Assembly: GCF_017968885.1 (NCBI RefSeq)
Contig: NZ_CP072913.1
Span: 4,448,001 to 4,512,000, forward strand
Direction: 5' to 3'
DNA length: 64,000 nt
DNA from: Pseudomonas sp. Tri1
GTDB lineage: Bacteria > Pseudomonadota > Gammaproteobacteria > Pseudomonadales > Pseudomonadaceae
Below are positions 1 through 8,237 of the stretch, one piece after another. Positions within the stretch are counted from its first letter, which is position 1. Every line of letters starts with the position of its first letter. Below the pieces are notes generated by a model. That model searched no databases and was not told the DNA's origin. It saw only the letters and a program-made list of their open reading frames with translations. The translations under genes and the position numbers were made by a program.

Positions 1-507
1 CGCCGGGTGTTTCCGACGCCCAGACGCGCCTTCATGCGGGCTTTCGGACTTTCGCGGCTCTCAGCACTTTTCCCATCGCTGTTTTCCGACTTTTTACTGC
101 ACAAGGAACCGCTACCCAGCGCCCCCATTGTCGTTGAAGCCATCTCCGGGGCTTGCATGCTGGTCAAGCGCGAAGCGATCGAGAGCGTCGGGTTGTGGGA
201 CGAAAACTATTTCCTCCATTGCGAGGACCTGGACTGGTGCATGCGCTTCCATCGCAGCGGCTGGAGCGTCCTGTTCGTGCCGGATGCCCAGGTGATGCAT
301 GTATTCGGTGCTTGCAGTCGTCATCGTCCCTATTTCGTCGAATGGCACAAACACCTGGGGATCCTGCGTTTCTATCGCAAGTTTTTCCGCCGTAAATACC
401 CTGCGGCCCTATGGGTCAGCGTGGTTATCGCGGTCTGGTTTCGATTCAGTCTGATGGTCCTTCGCCACGCAACTACCCGGCTTAAAAATGCATGGAACCT
501 ACGATAA
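1..507 (+). CDS. Glycosyltransferase family 2, C-terminal part (cut by window edge)
   Basis: The frame is open from the first base, so the N-terminal part lies outside the window; about 168 residues are seen. The visible part is the end of a GT-A domain of the rhamnosyltransferase type: a G-A-C-M-L-V-K-R stretch, then G-L-W-D-E-N-Y-F and the acidic C-E-D-L-D-W-C-M-R motif that usually carries the catalytic base. A hydrophobic segment near the C-terminus (W-V-S-V-V-I-A-V-W-F) suggests membrane association. It probably adds a sugar to a lipid-linked O-antigen intermediate at the cytoplasmic face. The next gene overlaps it by 20 bases on the same strand, so the two are co-transcribed. The donor sugar cannot be read from the sequence. 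Confidence 0.85.
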   Translation, partial: RRVFPTPRRAFMRAFGLSRLSALFPSLFSDFLLHKEPLPSAPIVVEAISGACMLVKREAIESVGLWDENYFLHCEDLDWCMRFHRSGWSVLFVPDAQVMHVFGACSRHRPYFVEWHKHLGILRFYRKFFRRKYPAALWVSVVIAVWFRFSLMVLRHATTRLKNAWNLR

Positions 508-1369
508 GAGACCTCAATTGCGAATAGGGATAATGGGCGGTTCCAGCCTCCTCGGCGAGCACGCCCTGCCATTGCTGGCACAAATCGGCCACTCGACAAG
601 CGCCTTCACTCGAGGTCTCCCCAAGGAGTCCCGCCCTGGTGTGACATGGCGAAACGCTGACAACTGGAACGGACTAACGCTGGACACCTTCCTGTCATTT
701 GCCCCCATCTGGGTGTTACCCGACTATCTGGAGCGCCTTGCCAGCACCCACGTCAAACGCATTGTCGCGCTGTCCTCCACAAGCCGTTTTGCCAAGCAAG
801 CATCGCCCGACGCTCGGGAAAGGGAGGTGGCGCAACGCTTGATACGCGCAGAAGAACAGCTCGAGAAGTGGGCTATCGAACGGCAAATCGAATGGGTGAT
901 CCTGCGACCGACCATGATCTATGGCTTTGGCCGCGACAAGAACATCTCGCAAATTGCCCGTTTCATTCAACGCTTTGGTTTTTTCCCGCTCATCGGCGGC
1001 GGAACCGGACTGCGCCAGCCGGTGCATGCTAATGACGTGATCCAGGCGTGCCTGTCCGCCATCAGCGCGCCTGGCCTGCCCAGCGGCAGCTACAACCTCT
1101 CAGGGGGGGAAGTGTTGCCTTATCACACAATGGTAAGGCGAATATTCCAGGCCATGGGATGCCCTGAACGAACACTACCCCTCCCCGCCAAGGCATTAAG
1201 TCGGGTCGTTTCGATCATGCGCTGCCTGCCTCGCTATCGACATCTTTCGAGCGCGCTGGTGGCACGCATGAACCAGGATCTGATATTCGACCATTCCGAC
1301 GCCAGTGACCGGCTTGGCTTTGCGCCCAGGACGTTTTACCTGATGGGCGAAGACTTGCCTGGGCGCTGA
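488..1369 (+). CDS. NAD(P)-dependent sugar epimerase/dehydratase-like protein
   Basis: This is an extended SDR-type Rossmann protein of 293 residues. The first strand and glycine loop read I-G-I-M-G-G-S-S-L-L-G-E-H near residue 14. Because that strand is needed, the start at 488 is preferred over the internal ATG at 533, although no good Shine-Dalgarno is visible for either. A conserved L-R-P-T-M-I-Y-G-F-G segment follows in the middle. The usual Tyr-x3-Lys catalytic pair is not apparent after the V-A-L-S-S-T-S strand, so it may bind nucleotide sugar without classic SDR chemistry, or use other residues. It overlaps the upstream glycosyltransferase by 20 bases and probably supplies or modifies an O-antigen sugar. 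The substrate is unknown. Confidence 0.8.
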   Translation: MHGTYDKRPQLRIGIMGGSSLLGEHALPLLAQIGHSTSAFTRGLPKESRPGVTWRNADNWNGLTLDTFLSFAPIWVLPDYLERLASTHVKRIVALSSTSRFAKQASPDAREREVAQRLIRAEEQLEKWAIERQIEWVILRPTMIYGFGRDKNISQIARFIQRFGFFPLIGGGTGLRQPVHANDVIQACLSAISAPGLPSGSYNLSGGEVLPYHTMVRRIFQAMGCPERTLPLPAKALSRVVSIMRCLPRYRHLSSALVARMNQDLIFDHSDASDRLGFAPRTFYLMGEDLPGR

Positions 1370-1408
1370 AATAGTCTTTGGCGAATGTTGGGTCTACTGA
1401 AGACTGAG

Positions 1409-1498
1409 TGTGGGAGCGAGCCTGCTCGCGATAGCGGTGGCTCAGTTTACGGTGATGTTGCATGTGCCGACGTCATCGCGAGCAAGCTCGCTCCCACA
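1409..1498. repeat. REP-type inverted repeat pair (Pseudomonas BIME-like)
   Basis: Positions 1409-1432 and 1475-1498 hold two REP-like units in opposite orientation, each of about 24 bases with the core tgggagcgag-c-tgctcgcg and its complement. They are separated by about 42 bases. They lie in the 189-base gap between two convergent genes, the usual site for Pseudomonas REP pairs. They can fold into a long hairpin and may act as a bidirectional terminator or mRNA-end stabiliser. Confidence 0.85.
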
Positions 1499-1558
1499 GG
1501 GATCTGTGGGGTATATGAATTTTATGTCCACTGTAAACAGCCTCACGAGCATCGCGAT

Positions 1559-3736
1559 TTAGTCTTTCTCGCCCGTCTCCACGCCAGACTCGTCGCGATG
1601 AACGTGGGCTTGCCAAGTCCCCCATTTGCTTTCGAAGTACGCCTGGTTCTTGTCCCAGAGGGGCTGATACTCACCACTGGCAATCAGCTTCCTGAAAGAT
1701 GCCTGCCCGTAATGATGGATAAACACATCCTCGGCACAGACAGTCCGGTAGCCGGCCGCCTGCACACGACGGCTGTAGTCGTCGTCTTCGAACATCCCGA
1801 TACCGAATGCTTCATCCAGATACCCCACTTCTTCGAGAATGCCACGACGAAAGGCGACACAAAACATGGCGAGCATCGAGATATCGAACGACCGTCCCTT
1901 GTGGGCTTCGATGTAGCGGTCTGCGAAATCTTGCATCTGTTGAATGTCGGTGTAGGAAACTTCTATTTTCGCTTCGTTTCCTACTGCATTCGTGACCGGT
2001 CCAACCAAGCCGATACTTGGGTCTCTCAAATGCCTGACCAGCGGATCCAGCCAGCCTTCAGGCACGACAGTGTCGTTATTGAGCAACACCAGGATGTCGC
2101 CGTCGGCTTCTCGCAAACCCTGGTTATTGGCCGCAGCGAAGCCCCGGTTGTCCGGGTTGAGGATGATCTTCGCGGTGGGCATCTCTTGGCGCAGGCGCTC
2201 AAGATAGTCGCCCGTACCATCATCCGAGCCGTTATCGACGACAATGAGCTGGTAATTGGGCCAGGTGGTATTACGTAGAATGCTGTTTACACATTGAACG
2301 GTCAGATTGAGGTTGTTGTACGTCACAAGCACGATGGAGACTTTTTCGTACAACCCGACGATAGCCAGTTGCATGCTATTGAATCGGTCTTTCCAATCAT
2401 TGGCCCGGGCGAGTTCTACGCGTCGTTTGTACAGGGCCAGGTCGCGCTCGGCCAAGGCACGCTCGATCTGCTCGATGAACTCATCGACCCCGGTTGCGAA
2501 GTACAGCAGGTCTTTATAAATGCTCATCTCCGTCAATGGAGTGGAGATCACCGGTTTGCCTGAACTGATGTACTCGTAGAACTTCACCGGATCTACCGCA
2601 TGCGTCACGTTGTAGAGTCTGAAGGGAATCAGGCAGACATCGAAATGATCCAGGTAGAGCGGCATTTGCGAGTAAGGCTTCTTGCCCAACAACTGCACAT
2701 TGGGCTTGTGCTCAAGGCCGGCCAGATCGTCGACGAAAATATCCCCTACCAGGATGAAATTCCACTCTGGCCGCCTGTCCGCCAGCGCCGCCAGTAATGG
2801 ATAGTCGAGCCATTGTGCCAGGGCGCCGTAAAAGCCAATCACCGGGCCGACAAGCCCACTCAACACATCATTGGTAAAACAGTGCTGTCGAAAAAAAGCG
2901 AAGTCCACCGCGTTTCGGACCAAGACGCAACGCGGGTTGTGGGCGCACCACTTCTGATGAAGCAACGCGGCGGAAACGGTCACCAGATCCGCCTGGGCAA
3001 CCAGGGTCTGTTCCTCGCTCAGCAGCTGCTCACCGATGTTCGGGAACCCATCCCAGTCATCCATGCAGTCATAGTGAATGCACCAGCCATGCATGGCTCG
3101 CAGGCTGAGAGCCACCGGGCTCCAGTAAGCAATATGCACCACCGAGAGGGCGGTTCTTATCTGCATATCGGCGACCAGTGCAGCCATGGCGAGCAGCAAA
3201 GCCTGATGATTCTCAGGCGTCACTATCTTTTTGTAATACGCCTCTTGCGCATCCCGTTGCAGTGCCACTTCAAAGATGTTGGGCGCCACCGACGTCAATC
3301 GATAGAGCTGTCCCTGCTCCGGCACACTGGAGGGGACGATATAAAACACTCGATAACCATTGCTCGCAAACTGGCTCATCAACTGCTGCGGTCGCTGGAA
3401 TCGCGCAGCCCAATCAATGTTGGCGAAGCAGAGAATATCCAGGTGTCTTTTCGCGCTGAAATCTGGTTCCACATCAAGGTTCGGCAATGGCTCCGGTGCT
3501 GCCGGATAGACGACTGCAGCGGCCATCTCGGGCAACTCCTGCGTTGCGCTAAAACCATAACGCATCCATCGGAAAAGCGAGCGCAAGGGTCGGGTGAAAC
3601 GCCACGAACGGGTGTTTTGCAGGAAGTCGACTTTTGCCAAGGCAATATCACGTTCATTGATGGCCGCATCTCTTTGGGCCAAGGCGGCATCGCGGTCGAT
3701 CAAGGTGCTGTCGAGCTTAAGCACGTGGGTACCCAT
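1559..3736 (-). CDS. Two-domain glycosyltransferase (GT4-like + GT2) with N-terminal coiled coil
   Basis: The 725-residue protein opens with a short heptad-rich segment rich in R-D and N-E-R-D repeats, followed by the basic amphipathic motif S-W-R-F-T-R-P-L-R-S near residue 43. Residues about 90-460 resemble a GT-B (family 4/1) glycosyltransferase, with P-V-K-F-Y-E-Y-I-S-S-G-K-P-V in the donor-binding region. Residues about 468-725 are a GT-A (family 2) domain with V-S-I-V-L-V-T-Y-N-N, L-L-N-N-D-T as the DXD-equivalent, and F-E-D-D-D-Y-S-R-R. Two transferase activities in one chain suggest a chain-extending O-antigen enzyme. Its start overlaps the 2OG-oxygenase gene by 20 bases, making it the last gene of a minus-strand operon with the Wzt fusion. 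A paralogue of the same architecture lies at 8238-10721. Confidence 0.88.
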   Translation of the reverse strand: MGTHVLKLDSTLIDRDAALAQRDAAINERDIALAKVDFLQNTRSWRFTRPLRSLFRWMRYGFSATQELPEMAAAVVYPAAPEPLPNLDVEPDFSAKRHLDILCFANIDWAARFQRPQQLMSQFASNGYRVFYIVPSSVPEQGQLYRLTSVAPNIFEVALQRDAQEAYYKKIVTPENHQALLLAMAALVADMQIRTALSVVHIAYWSPVALSLRAMHGWCIHYDCMDDWDGFPNIGEQLLSEEQTLVAQADLVTVSAALLHQKWCAHNPRCVLVRNAVDFAFFRQHCFTNDVLSGLVGPVIGFYGALAQWLDYPLLAALADRRPEWNFILVGDIFVDDLAGLEHKPNVQLLGKKPYSQMPLYLDHFDVCLIPFRLYNVTHAVDPVKFYEYISSGKPVISTPLTEMSIYKDLLYFATGVDEFIEQIERALAERDLALYKRRVELARANDWKDRFNSMQLAIVGLYEKVSIVLVTYNNLNLTVQCVNSILRNTTWPNYQLIVVDNGSDDGTGDYLERLRQEMPTAKIILNPDNRGFAAANNQGLREADGDILVLLNNDTVVPEGWLDPLVRHLRDPSIGLVGPVTNAVGNEAKIEVSYTDIQQMQDFADRYIEAHKGRSFDISMLAMFCVAFRRGILEEVGYLDEAFGIGMFEDDDYSRRVQAAGYRTVCAEDVFIHHYGQASFRKLIASGEYQPLWDKNQAYFESKWGTWQAHVHRDESGVETGEKD

Positions 3737-4403
3737 GCAGAGGAGTGCTGTCGCCCGGCGGCCACATGGAACTCAGGGAGCCCGGTCGATAGAACGTTGC
3801 TGTCAGGCTGCGGCGGGAAGAACGGCAGCCGCTCACCACGGGCGTGACGGCATGCCAGGAGTTATCCGAGCGCACCAGAATCGCCGAGTTGCCCACCAGG
3901 GGTTCGATCTCGGCCGCCACGGCAGTGGGGTCGTTGCGGTGCAGGATGTTCAGGCACCCGCCGTCGTTGCGGTCCCAGGACTCATTGAAATACAGGATAT
4001 GAGTAACCAGTTTATCGGGTAGGTCCGGATGGGCCCCCAAGCTGGCGCCAGGACCGTAATGAAAGACGTTGACCTCCATCGGCACGGTGCGCAGGTCTAT
4101 CCCGGTCAGCTCCGACATGGCTTCTCGATAGCCGACCGAGCCAAGGTCCTGCGCCAGCCTCAACCACGCCTCGCTCAGTTCTTCGGGGAAAGCGATGGTG
4201 TTGGTGCCCATGCCCACCAGGGCGCGGGCTTCATAGTCATAGTTTTTCTCACCGCCATAACCACTCACCGTCTTGAAGTGATCATGAGGAAAGGAGGCCG
4301 CCAACGCGGCGGCGTCCTCGACCGAATACAGGCTGCCGATTTCAGCCCATGAGAACGGGTGAGCCTTTAGAGCCGCTGGCGTGAGACGAGAGAGATCTAG
4401 CAT
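3717..4403 (-). CDS. 2-oxoglutarate/Fe(II)-dependent dioxygenase (prolyl-4-hydroxylase-like)
   Basis: This 228-residue protein has the facial triad of the 2OG-Fe(II) family: His125-x-Asp127 within G-A-H-P-D-L-P and a distal His184 in S-W-H-A-V. It also has the lead-in F-H-Y-G-P-G and the G-G-x-L strand (G-G-C-L-N-I-L) expected for the jelly-roll fold. Basic residues near 198 could bind 2-oxoglutarate. It lies between the Wzt-pyruvyltransferase fusion (7-base overlap) and a glycosyltransferase (20-base overlap), so it is translationally coupled to O-antigen export. It may hydroxylate or terminate a sugar chain. A protein target cannot be excluded. Confidence 0.85.
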   Translation of the reverse strand: MLDLSRLTPAALKAHPFSWAEIGSLYSVEDAAALAASFPHDHFKTVSGYGGEKNYDYEARALVGMGTNTIAFPEELSEAWLRLAQDLGSVGYREAMSELTGIDLRTVPMEVNVFHYGPGASLGAHPDLPDKLVTHILYFNESWDRNDGGCLNILHRNDPTAVAAEIEPLVGNSAILVRSDNSWHAVTPVVSGCRSSRRSLTATFYRPGSLSSMWPPGDSTPLHGYPRA

Positions 4404-7120
4404 TGTCTGTTCTTGTTCGCTGTCAGGTTTCTGATACCACGGGCGATGGAGCGCAGTGGTGCGGTCATTCGGAATGAATTGGAGTTCTGCAACTCAAGCA
4501 TCCTGGCATCACTGAGGGCCAGTTGCTGACTGAGCTGAACGATCCGTTGCTGCTGGGCAAGCGCTTGTACTGCCGGGTCTTGCACCGGTTCGATGAGCTC
4601 AGGCTCCGACACGACAGGGCTCACCGCAGATTCAGCCGGCAATGGGTCACGGTCCTCGGCTGCGGCTTCGAGCAGATTGGGCAGATGCTGTAGAAAGCCC
4701 CCCAACACCGGCGGGGACGACGTTTTACCTGCGCGAATGATCGCAGCGACCCGGTCCCAGTGCTCGACCAACTGATCCGCCGCCGCACGAGCCGCGGGCG
4801 ATGGGCGGGTCTTGCCCATGCGCTCGATAAACCATTGCGGATCGATCGTCGCCACTTCCGGCAACGCGTGGAGTGAGTCGAACCCCGCCAGTGCCGTGTA
4901 TTTGCCCGCCGTCAGATCCGCCGAGCAAAACACCGGGACGCCAAACGCCAAGGCGGTTATTGCCAAGTGGTAGCTATGGCCGATCACCGCTTGGGCCTGA
5001 CTGAGAATTTCCGCCATCAGCAGCGGTTCTGGCCAGAATGACAAGGTAATGGCCCGGGGCAGGCGCGCCGCAATGACCGACGGATCGTCCCCCAGGACGG
5101 GGCCAATCGGCACCACCAGGAACTGATAGCCCTGGAACGTCTCGGCGTGGTCTTCGAACAGTTTTACAAAGGATTCCACCACGTGAATGGCGTGGATCAC
5201 GATGTAGGGCCCGGTCAGCCCGGCGCGCTCGCGCAATCGAATGAACTCGGTGGAGGGCTGCTGCTCATCGATCAGGCGGGGCAAGCCAAACGCGGTATCG
5301 GGCAGCACTTGGATCTCGGCCTGTTGAGTGAGCGCACCGAGGGTATCGCGCGACAGCGCATCACGGACCCGCACGTACTGGCTTTGCTCAAGGGCCATCG
5401 TCAACAACGGCCTGGCCCAGTCGGGGATACTGTTGCAATGCATCCCGGGGGCATTCCACATGACCGGGACCGCGTGCTGTTGCGCGATGAGCGCAGGCGT
5501 CAGCCAATAACCGGTAGGGTGATGGATATTGGCGGTTGTCGGCCCATAGCCATGGGCAACGACTTTATCGAATCGGATCAGGAAGCCACCACCGATCAAA
5601 ACGCCATCCAGGCTGGCCACCACCTGAGGCAGCTCTGTCAGCGAGGTCACCGCATAGGGCCATTCAGGTCGTTTTTTAGCGTGATAGGAAAACCGATGCA
5701 GGTAGACTGAACCCAAGCGCCGGGCCAACTCCGCCTCGGCAATGATTGGAAACAGTAGATCGCCGTAGTTTTCTACGTCGAAGGTGCCGAATATAGCGAC
5801 CTGCCAGGCGCGCTCATCCAGGTGTTCCGTCAAAACCCTCTCTCCTGGAGTGCCGCAGGCCTTGGGAAGCGACTCGACGGGACGAGGGTCGACCCTCTGC
5901 AACCCCAGGTCAACCATGCCCAGAAAATTCCTGTGGTTCGGCAACATGTCGAACGCCAATGGCGCAACCTGCTTCTCGATCAGTTGCGAGGTGTCTTCCG
6001 TCGCGCCGTGCAACAGCTTGAGCGTGACATGATAGCGCCCCTCGGCGAGGTTGGCCGGGAAGCGCACCGTGATCGCCGTACGCCGCCAGCCGTTTTCGAC
6101 GGGGCCCGGTTGCAGCGCGAAGTTGCCTCCACCAATCACCAGCAGCCTTGCTTCCTGGATAGTGAAGCTGATGTTGGGTTGAGTGATCGACTCATGCAGC
6201 AACGCCTCGACGCAAATTTCGATGTCGTCGCCATACAGGTAACTGGAGCAAAGCTGCTGGGTGTTGGTAAAGCAGGCAGCGCTGATATGCCCCTCTTCGG
6301 TACCAAAGGCCATCCCCTCCTGTCCGCCCATGAATGACTTGCGCGTAACCGGTATGACCCCGCCACTGGCCCAGCGGCGTTGCTCGTCACGCATGTCGAG
6401 CAAGTGCAGCTCGGCCATTTCATCGGGCGAGCCACTGGCAACGACCCGGCCCGCGCGCAGATAGATGACCCGGTGGCAAAAGCGCTTGACCATGCTCATG
6501 TCATGGGAGACGAACAGCAGCGTCGTGCCCTTGGCAGCCAGTTCTTCCAGCCGACTCAGGCATTTGAACTGAAAGGATGCGTCGCCGACGGAGAGGGCCT
6601 CATCGACGATCAGGATCTCGGGCTCTACACAGACCGAAACGGCGAAGGCCAGCCGTACCAGCATGCCACTGGAATAGATTTTGGTGGGCTGGTCGATAAA
6701 GTCGCCGATATTGGCAAAGGCTATGATGTCATCGAAGCGAGCGTTGATTTCCGAGCGACTCAAACCCAGCACCGCCGCATTCACATAGACGTTTTCCCGG
6801 CCAGTGAATTCCGGATTGAAACCAGACCCCAACTCCAACAACGCCGCAATCCGGCCATGCCCCTGGACGCGGCCCCGGGTCGGCATCAACGTTCCGCAGA
6901 TCAGTTGCAACAGGGTGGATTTGCCACTGCCATTACGGCCGATGATACCGACGGTCTCCCCCCTTGCGATGGTCAGGGAAACATCGTCCAAGGCCCAGAA
7001 CTCGCGATAGAAACGCTTCCTGCCGCGCATAAGCATCTGCAACAGGCGGTCCTTGGGCGAATCATAAATCTGATAACACTTGCTCAGGTTTTCGGCGCTG
7101 ATGGCCACTTCAAACGACAT
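4397..7120 (-). CDS. wzt: O-antigen ABC exporter ATPase (Wzt) fused to polysaccharide pyruvyl transferase
   Basis: About 907 residues. Residues 1-250 are an ABC ATPase of the Wzt type: Walker A G-R-N-G-S-G-K-S-T near 61-69, signature Y-S-S-G-M, Walker B I-L-I-V-D-E-A-L and a switch His in F-V-S-H-D. Residues about 270-420 fit the Wzt C-terminal beta-sandwich that recognises the O-chain end. From about 440 (W-Q-V-A-I-F-G-T-F-D-V-E-N-Y-G-D) to about 760 comes a second, GT-B-like domain of the polysaccharide pyruvyl transferase (CsaB) family, which normally adds ketal pyruvate. The tail is a coiled coil ending in S-F-R-M-T-A-P-L-R-S. The ATG at 7120 is chosen over 7150 because GGAAGGG lies 8 bases upstream. 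The partner permease is encoded divergently at 7305. Confidence 0.88.
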   Translation of the reverse strand: MSFEVAISAENLSKCYQIYDSPKDRLLQMLMRGRKRFYREFWALDDVSLTIARGETVGIIGRNGSGKSTLLQLICGTLMPTRGRVQGHGRIAALLELGSGFNPEFTGRENVYVNAAVLGLSRSEINARFDDIIAFANIGDFIDQPTKIYSSGMLVRLAFAVSVCVEPEILIVDEALSVGDASFQFKCLSRLEELAAKGTTLLFVSHDMSMVKRFCHRVIYLRAGRVVASGSPDEMAELHLLDMRDEQRRWASGGVIPVTRKSFMGGQEGMAFGTEEGHISAACFTNTQQLCSSYLYGDDIEICVEALLHESITQPNISFTIQEARLLVIGGGNFALQPGPVENGWRRTAITVRFPANLAEGRYHVTLKLLHGATEDTSQLIEKQVAPLAFDMLPNHRNFLGMVDLGLQRVDPRPVESLPKACGTPGERVLTEHLDERAWQVAIFGTFDVENYGDLLFPIIAEAELARRLGSVYLHRFSYHAKKRPEWPYAVTSLTELPQVVASLDGVLIGGGFLIRFDKVVAHGYGPTTANIHHPTGYWLTPALIAQQHAVPVMWNAPGMHCNSIPDWARPLLTMALEQSQYVRVRDALSRDTLGALTQQAEIQVLPDTAFGLPRLIDEQQPSTEFIRLRERAGLTGPYIVIHAIHVVESFVKLFEDHAETFQGYQFLVVPIGPVLGDDPSVIAARLPRAITLSFWPEPLLMAEILSQAQAVIGHSYHLAITALAFGVPVFCSADLTAGKYTALAGFDSLHALPEVATIDPQWFIERMGKTRPSPAARAAADQLVEHWDRVAAIIRAGKTSSPPVLGGFLQHLPNLLEAAAEDRDPLPAESAVSPVVSEPELIEPVQDPAVQALAQQQRIVQLSQQLALSDARMLELQNSNSFRMTAPLRSIARGIRNLTANKNRQC

Positions 7121-7304
7121 CGGCAAAACCCTTCCATGAACCACGACCATTATTGCGGCGCTACTGAATCAGTCCTTTGCGGGGCGCTGCGGATGAGTTA
7201 AGCACAGATGGGATAAAAAACTGCGAATGAATCTACACTTGGCCTACCCTCCATGGGGATGCGACTCAACGAGCATCCGATATTGTCTTGAGGATCAAGC
7301 ACCA
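7121..7304. promoter_or_regulatory. Divergent promoter region between wzt and wzm
   Basis: This 184-base gap separates the starts of the ATPase (minus) and permease (plus) of the same ABC exporter. It must hold both promoters, so the two halves of the transporter are transcribed separately from one control region. It contains AT-rich stretches (for example tggataaaaaactgcgaatgaat), but no promoter box was assigned with confidence. Confidence 0.5.
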
Positions 7305-8123
7305 ATGCAGTCGTTCAACACGTCCCCTGCCGCCATGGTCAAGAGTGTCCTGATCAATCGAATATTGATCTACGTGTTGATCCGCAGAGAGGTCATCGGT
7401 CGCTACAAAGGCTCGATGCTCGGTATTCTATGGTCGTTCTTCACGCCGGCTTTCATGCTGGTGGTCTACACGTTCGTGTTCAGTGTCGTTTTCAAGGCCC
7501 GCTGGTCTGGCGGCGGTGAATCCAAGAGCGAATTCGCCCTGGTGCTGTTCGCTGGTCTGCTGGTGTTCAACCTGTTTTCCGAATGCGTGAACCGTGCGCC
7601 GGGCCTGGTGCTGGCCAACACCAACTACGTCAAGAAGATTGTGTTCCCACTGGAGGCCCTGCCCCTGGTTTCGCTCGGTGCAGCGCTGTTCCACATGGCT
7701 GTCAGCCTGCTGGCCTGGCTGGTCTTCTATGTCGTCCTGTTCGGCACCCCGCCGGTAACCGCTCTTCTGCTGCCACTGGTACTGCTCCCATTGGTGTTGC
7801 TGACGCTGGGCATCTCCTGGTTTCTCGCCTCGATAAGCGTCTACCTGCGCGATATTGGCCAGTTCATCGGCATTGTCATCACGGCGATGCTGTTTCTCTC
7901 ACCGATTTTCTATCCACTCTCGACACTGCCCCAGAGCTATCAGATCGCCTTGCAGGCAAACCCGCTGACGCTGCCAGTGGAAATGGTTCGCGATGTACTG
8001 TTCTGGGGCAAGGCGCCGAAATGGGAGCACCTGGCGGCCTATTCGGCAATCTCAGTGCTGATTGCCTGCTCCGGGTTCGCCTGGTTCCAGAGGACACGCA
8101 AAGGCTTCGCCGACGTTATATGA
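7305..8123 (+). CDS. wzm: O-antigen ABC exporter permease (Wzm, ABC-2 type)
   Basis: This protein of about 272 residues has six predicted membrane segments and the ABC-2 permease signature near its start: L-I-R-R-E-V-I-G-R-Y-K-G-S-M-L-G, followed by L-W-S-F-F-T-P-A-F-M. A later V-Y-L-R-D-I-G-Q-F-I-G motif is typical of Wzm/TagG proteins. The ATG at 7305 is preferred over 7227 because gagg lies upstream and the N-terminal extension is not hydrophobic. Wzm forms the inner-membrane channel that exports undecaprenyl-linked O-polysaccharide, powered by the divergent Wzt fusion at 4397-7120. It is the first gene of the long plus-strand operon. Confidence 0.92.
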   Translation: MQSFNTSPAAMVKSVLINRILIYVLIRREVIGRYKGSMLGILWSFFTPAFMLVVYTFVFSVVFKARWSGGGESKSEFALVLFAGLLVFNLFSECVNRAPGLVLANTNYVKKIVFPLEALPLVSLGAALFHMAVSLLAWLVFYVVLFGTPPVTALLLPLVLLPLVLLTLGISWFLASISVYLRDIGQFIGIVITAMLFLSPIFYPLSTLPQSYQIALQANPLTLPVEMVRDVLFWGKAPKWEHLAAYSAISVLIACSGFAWFQRTRKGFADVI

Positions 8124-8237
8124 GTGGTTCGCCATGGCGACCCGCCCAGCAAACGCTATGATGGTCTATGGCACCGTTGGAGCCCGGGGCTGGCTTGCCA
8201 TTGAAGCCGACATCGATCCTGGAGGATCGATTGTGCG

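Noticed and set aside
2813..3847. Long plus-strand frame of 344 codons
   Set aside because: It is the antisense shadow of the glycosyltransferase at 1559-3736 and the dioxygenase end; it has no family motifs.
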